From Psychromonas ingrahamii 37 (GTDB lineage Bacteria; Pseudomonadota; Gammaproteobacteria; Enterobacterales; Psychromonadaceae): a stretch of DNA of 64,000 bases. Below, piece by piece: positions 39,325 through 48,326 of the stretch. A model generated the notes under the pieces. It worked only from the letters and a program-made list of their open reading frames with translations, was not told the origin of the DNA and ran no database searches. Position 1 is the first letter of the stretch; each line of letters begins with the position of its first letter. The position numbers and the translations under genes were made by a program. Where the stretch lies: assembly GCF_000015285.1 (NCBI RefSeq), contig NC_008709.1, forward strand, positions 4,154,001 through 4,218,000, given 5' to 3'.

Positions 39325-40671
39325 TCAGTGATCAGTAAAAATCAACTCATCAGATATCTTTACAAGCGCCTCATAGCAACGACGATCAATTTGCGTATCA
39401 AGATGCTCCGCCATCATTTTCAGTGCATCAGGCACGGGGATCGGTCCTCTATAGGGGCGATCTGCCGTAATAGCATCAAATATATCTGCCGTTGTAATAA
39501 TACGGGTATCCAATGTTATTTGGTCGGCTTGCAGGCCAAGAGGATATCCTTTGCCATCCATGCGCTCGTGATGTGCTTGTGCTACATCTGCAAGCCCTGT
39601 AAAAGCGCTAATACGTGAAAGAATCTCACCAGTAAACCCAGGGTGCAATTTAATAGTGGTAAATTCTTCGTCAGTCAATTTCCCCGGCTTATCAAGGATG
39701 CTATTACTGATGCCTAATTTGCCCACGTCATGTAATAAAGCGGCGCGCTTTAACCATCGGCGGCGCTCTTCTGAATAGCCGAGCTCTTTCGCCAGCAATT
39801 CGGTAATTAAGGCAACACGGTTACTGTGTCCCGCGGTGAAAGGGCTCTTTGAGTCGACTACTTGCCCGAAAGCGGCCGCTATCTCATCAATGTAATCTTC
39901 ATCCAGCGTTACTCGAAACTGTGCTGGTTCTAATTGAATGATCTGCTCAGCAAGGTTTGTGCTTGCGAGAGTTGTCCAAAAGGTATCATCAGCAATACTA
40001 ATAAAACAGTCGACAAGAGAGGGGTCAAACCAGCTATTGCGGCGTTTTTTAACCTCGGTGAGGCAGGCATTTTGGCCTGTTCCTGTGAAAAAAACATCGA
40101 TCACTTGCGATAACAACGCGATTCTGGAATACAGTGCAATGGCGTTACCTTTTAGCCCGTAAGGCTGTCCCCCGCCGTTCCAGTGCTCATCCAGCCCTCT
40201 GATACCGTCAGCTACCGATTCGTTAAAGCGAAGCTGGCGAGCAATATCAGCACCTCTCTCACAGCGTGTTGTCATTAACTCTTTGCTCCACTGAGTGCCG
40301 TTACGCATAACGGATAACGTCTGTTTGAAGCGCTCAGCTAAGCCTTTTTGAACACCCGTATGCTGCAGTACAAAATTGAGGACTTGTGTCAGGCTGCCAT
40401 CCACGGATTTGAAATCATGTTTAAAATCCAGATCGTCAGTGGCATAGAGTTGGCATATGCGGGCAGCATTACTGCTGCATCCCAGATCTTTTAACAAAAT
40501 TGTATAGTACAACTCCCATAATTGATGATCCTGCAGGCCGCTGGCCTTTCCCAGTTGCATTCCTATCCAGCAAGAGCGAACACAGTGGCCTGGTGGTTGT
40601 CCTTCTGTCATATCTAGTGCATGACTAAGAGCACTTATTAGCTCTGACATTTTCATTGATTGATCGGACAT
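39325..40671 (-). CDS. HD-GYP domain protein (cyclic di-GMP phosphodiesterase type)
   Basis: The 448-residue protein has two HD-type halves. The N-terminal half (about 15-215) is a degenerate HD domain (ILLKDLGCSSNAARI, GLDEHWNGGGQPYG) that has kept parts of the fold. The C-terminal half is a full HD-GYP domain with GHSNRVALITELLAKELGY, ALLHDVGKLGISN, HHERMDGKGYPLG and DIFDAITADRPYRG. Such proteins break cyclic di-GMP to GMP. It is preceded by 190 bp without a gene and sits within an ansA-tail duplication. Confidence 0.88.
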   Translation of the reverse strand: MSDQSMKMSELISALSHALDMTEGQPPGHCVRSCWIGMQLGKASGLQDHQLWELYYTILLKDLGCSSNAARICQLYATDDLDFKHDFKSVDGSLTQVLNFVLQHTGVQKGLAERFKQTLSVMRNGTQWSKELMTTRCERGADIARQLRFNESVADGIRGLDEHWNGGGQPYGLKGNAIALYSRIALLSQVIDVFFTGTGQNACLTEVKKRRNSWFDPSLVDCFISIADDTFWTTLASTNLAEQIIQLEPAQFRVTLDEDYIDEIAAAFGQVVDSKSPFTAGHSNRVALITELLAKELGYSEERRRWLKRAALLHDVGKLGISNSILDKPGKLTDEEFTTIKLHPGFTGEILSRISAFTGLADVAQAHHERMDGKGYPLGLQADQITLDTRIITTADIFDAITADRPYRGPIPVPDALKMMAEHLDTQIDRRCYEALVKISDELIFTDH

Positions 40672-41178
40672 GAGCGACCTCGCTAAGAGAGATATGAGAT
40701 AAATGATAAATGGAGTCTAGAAGAAAGCAAAAGGGCCACCCCGAATAGCGCCATAAAATATCAAAAAGTATAGGTAAAATAAAACGTCATTTTTCATAAA
40801 ATGAAAATACATCCTGCCTAATTTTTTTCTCGTTTACCAGTCTATTATATCTTTGAGAGAATGAAAGTCGGCAATCTGTCATCTATTACTCACCTGTTTT
40901 CACATAATTCGTCATTCAAAAAAAGCGCCTCACTGCTGCGCAAACCAGTTTTGAATATTGCTTTTATTTCTTTTATTCAAATAGACTTATCTAAGGCGGT
41001 GATCTACTTTGTGGGAGCAATAATTCGACGACTTCGTCATTTTTATATTCAGGTGACTAAGTATTTTTTGGGTCACCAACGGAGCCTCATTAGACACATT
41101 CCTGTGCCTAGCCCTTCAGGCAGCATTCAGTGGAGTTATTTAGTGATATTTGGGAAAGTGCTGTTGATAGTTGCATAA
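40672..41178. other. Intergenic region between ansA and the HD-GYP gene
   Basis: The stretch contains a 105-codon open frame on the plus strand (40861-41178) that I do not believe: it has no ribosome-binding site and no family resemblance, and its composition matches non-coding DNA. A small palindrome of the form ATTTTTCAT/AAATGAAAAT lies near 40783-40806. The HD-GYP promoter should be between 40672 and 40800. Confidence 0.35.
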
Positions 41179-41209
41179 AAAATCCGATATTTTGAGTACA
41201 TCGGATTTT
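41179..41209. terminator. Hairpin terminator downstream of ansA
   Basis: AAAATCCGAT (41179-41188) and ATCGGATTTT (41200-41209) form a perfect 10-bp stem with A and T ends, so it can end transcripts in either direction. It lies 91 bp past the ansA stop. Confidence 0.7.
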
Positions 41210-41299
41210 GATCTCGTTCAGCTAAAAATCAATATATTTTTCTTAACTGATCGGCATTAAGCAGTATTGCTGGTTTTTTTATGTACAAAATGCAATAAA

Positions 41300-42310
41300 T
41301 TAAGTTAATTCACCGCGCAGATTAGTCCCTAACAATTCACGAATCACTTTCGTTGGTAACTCTTGACTGAGCAGATAATATAGCTTGGCAATAACGGTTT
41401 CTGTGGTCATATCCAGCCCGCTGATAACGCCCGCCTCACTCAGTGCATGCCCGGTGGCATAACCCTCCATATTCACGCTGCCTTTTAAACACTGACTGCA
41501 ATTAACAATTAAAATACCACGATCCGTGGCTTCTTTTAGAATCGCTAATAATTGCTCATCTTGCTGCGCATTTCCCACCCCATAGGTTAACAGTACAAGT
41601 GCCTTTAATGGGCTTTTTAATAAAGTATCCAGAATATTCCAATCTAAGCCGGGGAAAAGGTGCAGAATGGCAATCGAATGCGCACGAATATCAGTAATGC
41701 GTAAACGGGTATTAACCGCTTTTTGGGTAATACCGGCAATATTCTTGATTTCAATCCCTGCTTCCAGCAAAACTGGGTGGTTAGGAGAAACAAAAGCACT
41801 AAATCCATCGGCATGTTGTTTGCTTGCACGGTTACCGCGAAACAATTGATTATTAAAAAAAACACAGACTTCATTAATAGGATGATGCGCGGCAATATAC
41901 AAAGAGTTTAATAAATTAGCGCGCGCATCGGAACGTAATTGTGACAATGGAATTTGTGATCCCGTCACAATCACTGGCTTGGATAAATTTTCAAATACAA
42001 AGGATAATGCCGAAGCGGTATAAGCCATGGTATCGGTACCATGGAGAATAATAAAACCATCAAAGTCGTGGTAACGCGCTTGAATATCCTGCGCAAGATC
42101 CTGCCAGACAGAAGGGGATACATTGGCTGAATCAATCAACGGATCATATTCATGAATCTCAAAATCAGGCATTTGGCTATGATAAAACTCCGGCATATTA
42201 GCAATGGTTTTTGAAAGATAACCTGCTACCGGAATGAAGCCTTCTTTTGAGGGTTTCATGCCAATGGTGCCGCCTGTGTATGCGATATAAATTCTTTTTT
42301 TATGTGCCAT
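41300..42310 (-). CDS. ansA: L-asparaginase I (cytoplasmic)
   Basis: AnsA hydrolyses asparagine to aspartate and ammonia. The 336-residue protein has the first catalytic motif YTGGTIGM near residue 12 and the second, ILHGTDTMAYTASALS, near residue 88. It has no signal peptide, so it is the type I cytoplasmic enzyme. It lies on the minus strand, divergent from the alternative oxidase gene. Its start is preceded by tandem tiny ORFs. Its 3' end has a diverged duplicate beyond the HD-GYP gene. Confidence 0.95.
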   Translation of the reverse strand: MAHKKRIYIAYTGGTIGMKPSKEGFIPVAGYLSKTIANMPEFYHSQMPDFEIHEYDPLIDSANVSPSVWQDLAQDIQARYHDFDGFIILHGTDTMAYTASALSFVFENLSKPVIVTGSQIPLSQLRSDARANLLNSLYIAAHHPINEVCVFFNNQLFRGNRASKQHADGFSAFVSPNHPVLLEAGIEIKNIAGITQKAVNTRLRITDIRAHSIAILHLFPGLDWNILDTLLKSPLKALVLLTYGVGNAQQDEQLLAILKEATDRGILIVNCSQCLKGSVNMEGYATGHALSEAGVISGLDMTTETVIAKLYYLLSQELPTKVIRELLGTNLRGELT

Positions 42311-42367
42311 TTAACTTCTCATTTAGGTTTTCATTTAGGTTTTCATTTAGGTTCTCATTTAAACCAT
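42311..42367 (-). promoter_or_regulatory. Leader of tandem minimal ORFs in frame with ansA
   Basis: Immediately upstream of the ansA ATG, and in the same frame, the minus strand reads ATG-GTT-TAA, ATG-AGA-ACC-TAA, ATG-AAA-ACC-TAA twice, and ATG-AGA-AGT-TAA, directly followed by ATG-GCA of ansA. Each start abuts the previous stop (TAAATG). The 12-bp unit repeats four times. Only a weak AGAAG precedes ansA, so ribosomes may reach it by re-initiation. The arrangement is seen directly; the regulatory role is inferred. Confidence 0.5.
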
Positions 42368-42584
42368 TTTTAGCGATTAGATTCAGACTGTTTTTATCTG
42401 TCTAATTCTACGTTAAGTTTATTCTTATTGGTGAATAATTCTTTTATGACAATACGATAAGTCATACCCGTCCAAATTTTTGTGGCGATAGCCCCATATT
42501 GTTCATCAAGGAGCTTATGGGGTTACAAAAAAGCTAACAATAAAGGCTTAGACAGCGCTTTTTCGACTTATTAGTATAAATAGT

Positions 42585-42598
42585 TTGATTTAAATCAA
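42585..42598. promoter_or_regulatory. Candidate FNR box between ansA and aox
   Basis: TTGAT-TTAA-ATCAA is a perfect match to the FNR consensus TTGAT-N4-ATCAA. It lies 259 bp upstream of the oxidase start and 275 bp upstream of the ansA start, so either gene could be the target. Oxygen control would make sense for a terminal oxidase. Confidence 0.55.
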
Positions 42599-42670
42599 TA
42601 TATTTATGTCAAAAAGAACAGCCACAAACAAGCTAATATTATTAACATAAGACCAACAATTCAATTGCCC

Positions 42671-42720
42671 CTGTAACATCTTTTCTTCTGTCCCTTTAAA
42701 ACCAAGCGCAAATGTTACAG
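42671..42720. promoter_or_regulatory. Split inverted repeat upstream of aox
   Basis: CTGTAACAT (42671-42679) is repeated in inverted orientation as ATGTTACAG (42712-42720). The half-site centres are 41 bp apart, about four turns of B-DNA, a spacing suited to a looping dimeric regulator. The regulator is not identified. A 9-bp match could arise by chance in AT-rich DNA. Confidence 0.35.
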
Positions 42721-42789
42721 CTTTTATTCGCCTGAAAAATTATTGTTAAAATAGTTTTTTTTGCTGTTTATCCCGGCTGTTTGAGCCTA

Positions 42790-42830
42790 TTGACCTGGAT
42801 AAAATAAATGATTATTTTGAAGTAGATCAC
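42790..42830 (+). promoter_or_regulatory. Candidate aox promoter with overlapping FNR-like site
   Basis: TTGACC (42790-42795), a 17-bp spacer and TATTTT (42813-42818) form a plausible sigma-70 promoter just upstream of aox. TTGAA-GTAG-ATCAC (42817-42830) matches the FNR consensus with two mismatches and overlaps the -10 and start point, where a bound regulator would repress. Confidence 0.35.
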
Positions 42831-42856
42831 TTTTAACCTTAAGCTGAGAGAGTCTT

Positions 42857-43492
42857 ATGTCTAACTTTGAATTATCACATCAAAAACCTAATAAAGTATC
42901 TGAATATATTGCATATAAAATAACCCAATCTTTAAAATTTATGCTCAATCTTTTTTACGGCAAAAAATATGCAAAACGCGCGGTTATTTTAGAAACCATT
43001 GCAGCCGTACCAGGCATGGTGGCGGGTATGCTCAACCACCTCAAAGCATTGCGCCGAATGCGAGATGATCAGGGATGGATACGCGAATTATTAGATGAAG
43101 CAGAAAATGAACGGATGCATTTAATGATCTTTCTGGATATCGCTAAACCGACTTGGATTGAACGTACCTTAGTCCTGCTTGGACAAGGCATTTTCTTAAT
43201 TATCTATACTTTCTTATATATTTTATCTTCAAAAACAGGACATCGCGTAGTGGGATATTTTGAGGAAGAGGCCTGTAAAAGTTACAGCGAATTTTTACAG
43301 AAAATTGATGCGGGTGAAGTCGAAAATGTGCCGGCACCTAAAATAGCAAAGGATTATTACGCATTAGATGATGATGCATGCCTGCGTGATGTAGTGCTGT
43401 GTATTAGAGAAGATGAAGGAAAACACCGCGACCGCAATCATGAATTTGCAGATTCATTTGAAACGGGTGATCTGCCCTCTCATCAACAGTAA
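42857..43492 (+). CDS. aox: Alternative oxidase (cyanide-insensitive ubiquinol oxidase)
   Basis: The alternative oxidase passes electrons from ubiquinol to oxygen without pumping protons and resists cyanide and nitric oxide. The 211-residue protein has the four-helix di-iron core: the ligand motif DEAENERMHLM (residues about 76-86), then YFEEEACKSYSEF, and REDEGKHRDRNHEFAD near the end, which give the Glu and His ligands. Two hydrophobic stretches (about 38-55 and 107-130) anchor it in the membrane. In bacteria it is mostly found in marine Proteobacteria, including Vibrio. Confidence 0.95.
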   Translation: MSNFELSHQKPNKVSEYIAYKITQSLKFMLNLFYGKKYAKRAVILETIAAVPGMVAGMLNHLKALRRMRDDQGWIRELLDEAENERMHLMIFLDIAKPTWIERTLVLLGQGIFLIIYTFLYILSSKTGHRVVGYFEEEACKSYSEFLQKIDAGEVENVPAPKIAKDYYALDDDACLRDVVLCIREDEGKHRDRNHEFADSFETGDLPSHQQ

Positions 43493-43574
43493 CAGTTTTT
43501 ATAACCAGCCAAACCAGTTAAATATGTAAATATGTAAATTCAGTGGTTTGGCTTTATCGCTTTGAATCTGATTA

Positions 43575-45485
43575 TTATAAAAGGTGTTCTTCTACCCAGG
43601 CTTTTACTTCGCCAAAACGGTATTTTTCTAACACTGCAAAACCCTTAACACTGCGCACTTTCAGGCGCGTAAAAACAGGAGTGATTAATCCACAGAAGAA
43701 ACGTGCCAATAGCACTGAAGTGGTCTGACTTCCTAATTTTCTGCGAATTTCCGCACTTAATTCTTCAAAATCAGTCTTCTTCAGGGGGAGTAAAACGGGG
43801 GTAGCAGGCATGATGGCAGGATATCCGGCACAGACAGAACAATGACCGCAGGGCTGCTGTAAATTATTATCTGAGAAATAATGGGCGAGCTGCAAATTCA
43901 GGCACTGGTCACTGGCAAAGAAATCCAGTAAAAAATGAATACGCTGCACTTCATTGCCTTCTTTCTCATTAAAACGCTGCACCAGCAGTTCACGTAAATT
44001 GCCATTTAATGCTTCTTTGAAAACACGATAGACTTGGGTCATCTGCTTGCTCTGCAGTTCGATTAGCCCTTGCTGATCAAGGTAGTCAATCGCCGTGATA
44101 ACGCGCTTGCGATCCGACGGGTAGAGCGATTGCATCTTTTCAAAATCAATGGTCGCCCAGGTTCTTGCCTTGTTGGAGCTTTGTAATATTGCCTGCACAA
44201 AATTATAACGCTCATCTTTAAAGCGCTCTAATAAGACCTGTTCCGGTACTAATAACTTGTATTTATATTCAGCATAATAACTATAAGCGGGTTGCAGCAG
44301 ACCTTCTAATTCTAAATAAACCAATAATGTTTTAAGGGTCAATAAACGAATATTCGATTCGCTGGAGAGGCTGTTCATAACCATCTCCCACTGCCCGTTG
44401 GTCTGCCCTATTTCATTGAGCACAAAATCAATCGCACTGGGCTCCGGAGTGTCGGCATAAACAAAATTTTCCAGGGTATTAAGATTATTTTTATTGGCCA
44501 ACACTAAACAATCAGCGGGTCGCCCATCACGCCCGGCACGGCCAATTTCCTGAGCATAATTCTCGATCGATTTCGGTAAATCATAATGGACAACAAAACC
44601 GATATCGCTTTTATCAATGCCCATTCCAAATGCAATGGTCGCAACTATTAAGGGTAACTCTCCGGACATAAACTGCTGCTGTATGGATTGCCGTTGCTCG
44701 CCATTCATCCCTGCATGGTAAGCCTGAGCAGGAACGCCTGAAGAACTTAACTGCTTGGCCACCTCTTCGGCGGTTTTCTGCAGGGTCACATAAATAATGC
44801 CCGCTTGCTGCTTACGATCATCGAGCCAGGGTAGCAATGTGTTGAGTTTGTCAAAACTGCCAACGCCTAACACCGACAAATTTAGATTCGCCCGGTAAGA
44901 TCCCGTTAGGGTAATATTATCGGCGTCAATGGCAAATTTATTGCCCATATCCGCGATCACTTTCTGTGTTGCCGTGGCCGTTAATAACAATACTTGCGGG
45001 ATATTAAATTCACGGCGATATAATGCGAGCTTCAGATAATCGGGTCGAAAGTTATGTCCCCATTCAGAAATACAGTGCGCTTCATCAACCACCAGCAGGG
45101 AAATAGGAATCTTCTTCAAAAACAAACGGAAACGTTCACTGTTTAATCGTTCAACCGAAATAAACAAAATTTTCACCTGCCCGCCCGCGATGTCCTTATA
45201 AACCTGTGAAGATTCAGCCGGGGTTTGCAGGGAGTGAATACTCGCTGCACTGATCCCTTTGCTCTGTAAAAATTCAAGTTGATCCTGAATTAAAGCAAGC
45301 AGTGGTGAAACCACTAAGGTTAAATGCGGCAGATGTAGTGCAGGGAGTTGATAACATAAAGACTTACCTGAGCCGGTCGGAAATATGGCGGCAGCACTGT
45401 GCCCTGCAAATAAAGCCTGAATCACTTTTTCCTGACCTGCTCTAAAGGTGGAAAAACCGAAATACTGCTGGAGTAACTGCAACAT
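43575..45485 (-). CDS. recQ: RecQ-family ATP-dependent DNA helicase
   Basis: The 636-residue superfamily 2 helicase shows motif 0/I (FRAGQEKVIQAL, GSGKSLCYQLPAL), DEAH-type motif II (VVDEAHCISEWGHNFRPDY), TATATQKV, and the arginine finger region QEIGRAGRDGRP. It also has the RecQ-specific zinc-binding cysteines (CGHCSVC, near 560). A C-terminal region of about 80 residues replaces a standard HRDC domain, so it may be a RecQ variant rather than the E. coli RecQ ortholog. The ATG at 45485 follows AGAGG, better than the upstream in-frame start. Confidence 0.93.
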   Translation of the reverse strand: MLQLLQQYFGFSTFRAGQEKVIQALFAGHSAAAIFPTGSGKSLCYQLPALHLPHLTLVVSPLLALIQDQLEFLQSKGISAASIHSLQTPAESSQVYKDIAGGQVKILFISVERLNSERFRLFLKKIPISLLVVDEAHCISEWGHNFRPDYLKLALYRREFNIPQVLLLTATATQKVIADMGNKFAIDADNITLTGSYRANLNLSVLGVGSFDKLNTLLPWLDDRKQQAGIIYVTLQKTAEEVAKQLSSSGVPAQAYHAGMNGEQRQSIQQQFMSGELPLIVATIAFGMGIDKSDIGFVVHYDLPKSIENYAQEIGRAGRDGRPADCLVLANKNNLNTLENFVYADTPEPSAIDFVLNEIGQTNGQWEMVMNSLSSESNIRLLTLKTLLVYLELEGLLQPAYSYYAEYKYKLLVPEQVLLERFKDERYNFVQAILQSSNKARTWATIDFEKMQSLYPSDRKRVITAIDYLDQQGLIELQSKQMTQVYRVFKEALNGNLRELLVQRFNEKEGNEVQRIHFLLDFFASDQCLNLQLAHYFSDNNLQQPCGHCSVCAGYPAIMPATPVLLPLKKTDFEELSAEIRRKLGSQTTSVLLARFFCGLITPVFTRLKVRSVKGFAVLEKYRFGEVKAWVEEHLL

Positions 45486-45662
45486 AAATAAACCTCTGAT
45501 CAACTGATAACCCTTTATAACACATGACGGCTCTGCCTTAATATGACGATTTAAATAGCCCGGATATATAATTCACTTTTCTATAATAAAAACAGGTCTT
45601 AGATTCAAATAGTTTAGGTATATAATCCCTCCTTCGTATAATCAAAATAGGTTAATAACTTA

Positions 45663-46382
45663 ATGCACATCCATGCTATCCAACAACTTTATCAGCACCG
45701 ACTTGCCCAATCCACCCGCCCTTTTTTAGCCCGGGGATGCAAGGCAATACGTTGTGTAAACTGTATGTTATTACCCTATTTATGCATTTGTGCGATAAAA
45801 AAAACCGTCAATACAAACAGCGCATTTTTACTGTTAATGTATGATGATGAAATATTAAAACCCAGTAATACCGGGCGATTGGTTGCAGACTTAATTCCCG
45901 ATACTTTTGCCTATATTTGGTCGCGCACTCAGCCAAACCAGCAACTGCTGGATTTACTGCAGGATCCCAAGTGGTTGCCGATTGTTATATTCCCGGCAGA
46001 GTACAGTACACCCGAGCGTCTTTTGACAGAATACCCGGCACCCGCCTATGGCAAGCGACCCTTGTTTATTTTATTAGATGCAAGCTGGGCTCAAGCGAAA
46101 AAAATGTTTCGTAAGAGCCCTTACTTAAATGACTTCCCGGTTTTATCCTTTTCACCGGATACTCTGTCGCGCTATTTAATCCGTAAAGCGGTTAAAAAAA
46201 ATCAACTTGCAACGGCAGAGGTGGCTGGGTGTGTTTTAGACTTTATTGGGGAAAGCGAAAATTCAACGATTATGAATCTGTTATTTGAAACCTTCACCGA
46301 GAATTACATATTAGGTAAAGAGTGCAAACAGTTAACGGACAATGCCACGCAGTTTCGTCTACAAAAAGCTTTAAAATCTTAA
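45663..46382 (+). CDS. tapT: tRNA-uridine aminocarboxypropyltransferase (DTW domain)
   Basis: TapT (YfiP) adds a 3-amino-3-carboxypropyl group to U47 of tRNA. The 239-residue protein has an N-terminal Cys cluster (RCVNCMLLPYLCIC, near 30) and the DTW-type motif in LLDASWAQAKKMFRKSPYL. RPFLARGCKAIRC and PSNTGRLVADLIPD align with E. coli YfiP. DASW replaces the classical D-T-W order by one residue, as in the YfiP branch. Confidence 0.92.
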   Translation: MHIHAIQQLYQHRLAQSTRPFLARGCKAIRCVNCMLLPYLCICAIKKTVNTNSAFLLLMYDDEILKPSNTGRLVADLIPDTFAYIWSRTQPNQQLLDLLQDPKWLPIVIFPAEYSTPERLLTEYPAPAYGKRPLFILLDASWAQAKKMFRKSPYLNDFPVLSFSPDTLSRYLIRKAVKKNQLATAEVAGCVLDFIGESENSTIMNLLFETFTENYILGKECKQLTDNATQFRLQKALKS

Positions 46383-46514
46383 TGCTGCTTATCAAATCTG
46401 ACGTTTATTGATTAAATGACTCAGGAAAAATTTGCAAGTTGCTTTTAAAGTTAAGAAGGTTGAGTATTATAGAAAAAGACTCTCCCTCTACTTGAATCCT
46501 AAACGAGAATTTAT

Positions 46515-47315
46515 ATGTATAAGATTGCAGCATCAGATCTCGATGGCACGCTGTTGACATCGGAACACCAAATCCTTCCCTTTACTAAGCAGGTATTGAC
46601 GCAATTGCATCGCCAGGGCACTGACTTTATTTTTGCAACGGGTCGTCATCATATTGATGTTGCACATATGCGCAAACAGCTGGGCATTCCGGCATTTATG
46701 ATCACCTCCAATGGTGCGCGTGTGCATAACTGTGAGAATGAAATAATTTTCAAGCGCAATATAGCCCCGGATGTCATCAAAGGCATGATTGAAATGTTCC
46801 AAAGTGATCCGGAAATTCAAGTTCACCTCTACCGTAATGATGACTGGCTAATCAGCAAAGAGGACCCAAACAACCCCTGTAAGCAGGAAAATTTTTCATA
46901 CGGGCTATTTGATATAAACAATCCACCGTTGGAAAATATCGCTAAAATTTTTATAAAACACCAGGATCAAAACCACGAAAAACTGGTTATCTGGGAAAAT
47001 AAAATCAAAGCGGCATTTCCAGGCCAGACCCATGTCACTTTTTCTTCACCCAATTGTCTTGAAATGATGGATGGCGGAGTGTCAAAAGGACATGCTCTTG
47101 ACGCTATTGCTAAAATGAAAGGTTATGCACTAAAAGACTGTATCGCTTTTGGTGATGGCATGAATGATTTTGAAATGCTTTCTATGGCGGGAAAAGGTCT
47201 GGTAATGGGCAGTGCGCACCATAAAGTAAAATCAGCGTTACCTAATCATGAAATCATAGGTCACTGCGATGAAGAGGCTGTTGCGCATTATCTTGTCAAA
47301 CATCTGCTCGAATAA
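46515..47315 (+). CDS. yigL: HAD-family phosphatase YigL (pyridoxal phosphate phosphatase type)
   Basis: The 266-residue Cof-type HAD hydrolase matches E. coli YigL, which dephosphorylates sugar phosphates and pyridoxal phosphate. Visible motifs are ASDLDGTLLTSEH (motif I, with catalytic Asp), FATGRHHIDV, TSNGARVH, GGVSKGHALDAIAK and FGDGMNDFEMLSMAGKG (motif IV). It ends CDEEAVAHYLVKHLLE. From codon 224 to the stop the DNA belongs to a 427-bp tandem repeat that is copied twice more downstream. Confidence 0.95.
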   Translation: MYKIAASDLDGTLLTSEHQILPFTKQVLTQLHRQGTDFIFATGRHHIDVAHMRKQLGIPAFMITSNGARVHNCENEIIFKRNIAPDVIKGMIEMFQSDPEIQVHLYRNDDWLISKEDPNNPCKQENFSYGLFDINNPPLENIAKIFIKHQDQNHEKLVIWENKIKAAFPGQTHVTFSSPNCLEMMDGGVSKGHALDAIAKMKGYALKDCIAFGDGMNDFEMLSMAGKGLVMGSAHHKVKSALPNHEIIGHCDEEAVAHYLVKHLLE

Positions 47316-47478
47316 GCAAACATAAATTCCGGACATATTTTAATGGTTTTTTACTTTGAGGTAAAACGTGGCAACTTAACGCACAGTTTTTGAAAATAAA
47401 TTATTTATAAAATAAAAACACACACCATCAATTAAAAATAATTACACCCGATAAACTGATGTTTTTTAACACTGAACA

Positions 47479-47742
47479 TTGAGGCTAAAATTGTATTTAT
47501 TATTATTTCCATCGGCAGCCCTTTGTGTTTATTTGATGTCAGAAACCTCATTATCACAATTCCTGCCCATGGATCCTATTTTACTTCCCCTAAAACTGTC
47601 CAGAGTGTTGATGGCAGGAAAAGCGCTGGTAATGGGCAGTGCGCACCATAAAATAAAATCAGCGTTACCTAATCATGAAGTCATAGGTCACTGTGATGAA
47701 GAGGCTGTTGCCCATTATTTTGTCAAAAATCTGCTCGAATAA
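47479..47742 (+). pseudogene. Fusion frame: hydrophobic N-terminus plus yigL tail (repeat copy 2)
   Basis: An 87-codon frame opens at a TTG and reads a hydrophobic segment (YLLLFPSAALCVYLMSETS) followed by the last 43 residues of YigL (GSAHHKIKSALPNHEVIGHC). It lacks the HAD active-site motifs, and no clear ribosome-binding site precedes it. It is a by-product of the tandem repeat, though a short expressed peptide cannot be ruled out. Confidence 0.5.
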
Positions 47743-47905
47743 GCAAACATAAATTCCGGACATGTTTTAATGGTTTGTTTACTTTGAGGTAAAACGTGGC
47801 AACTTAACGCACTGTTTTGCAACTAAATTATTTATAAAATAAAAATATATTCCGTCAGTTAGAAGGAATTACACCCGATGAATTGATGTTTTTTAACACT
47901 GGACA

Positions 47906-48169
47906 TTGAGTCTGACATTGTATTTACTATTATTTCAATGGGCAGGCCTCTGTGTTTATTTGATGTCAGAAACCTTATTCTCACAATTCCTACCCATGGA
48001 TCCTATTTTACTTCCCCTACAACTGTCCAGAGTGTTGATAGCAGGGAAAGGTCTGGTAATGGGCAGTGTGCACCATAAAGTAAAATCAGCTTTGCCGGAT
48101 CATAAAGTCATAGGTCACTGCGATGAAGAGGCTGTTGCCCATTATCTTGCCAAACATCTTCTCCGATAG
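47906..48169 (+). pseudogene. Fusion frame: hydrophobic N-terminus plus yigL tail (repeat copy 3)
   Basis: An 87-codon frame of the same build as the copy at 47479, differing at about 20 residues (for example LFQWAGLCVYLMSETLFSQF) and ending AKHLLR. Both fusion frames stay open despite divergence, which is either chance over a short length or weak selection. Confidence 0.5.
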
Positions 48170-48326
48170 GCGAGCCTAAATTCCGAACATATTTTAATTA
48201 TTTGTGTACTTTTAATTGAAAGCGTGGCGAATTTAAGTAAAAGCGTGGCAAATTAAGTCGCTTTTTTACAGATTGATTCTTTATTAAATAAAAAAGTCTA
48301 CCGTCAATTAAAAGGAATTACATACA

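Noticed and set aside
40861-41178. 105-codon open frame on the plus strand between the HD-GYP gene and ansA
   Set aside because: No ribosome-binding site and no recognisable domain; composition is that of non-coding DNA, so it is treated as chance.
47780-48270. GTGGCAACTTAACGCA-type sequences in the yigL repeats, considered as integron attC sites
   Set aside because: The core sites do not pair into the attC fold, there is no integrase, and the repeats contain a gene tail rather than cassettes.
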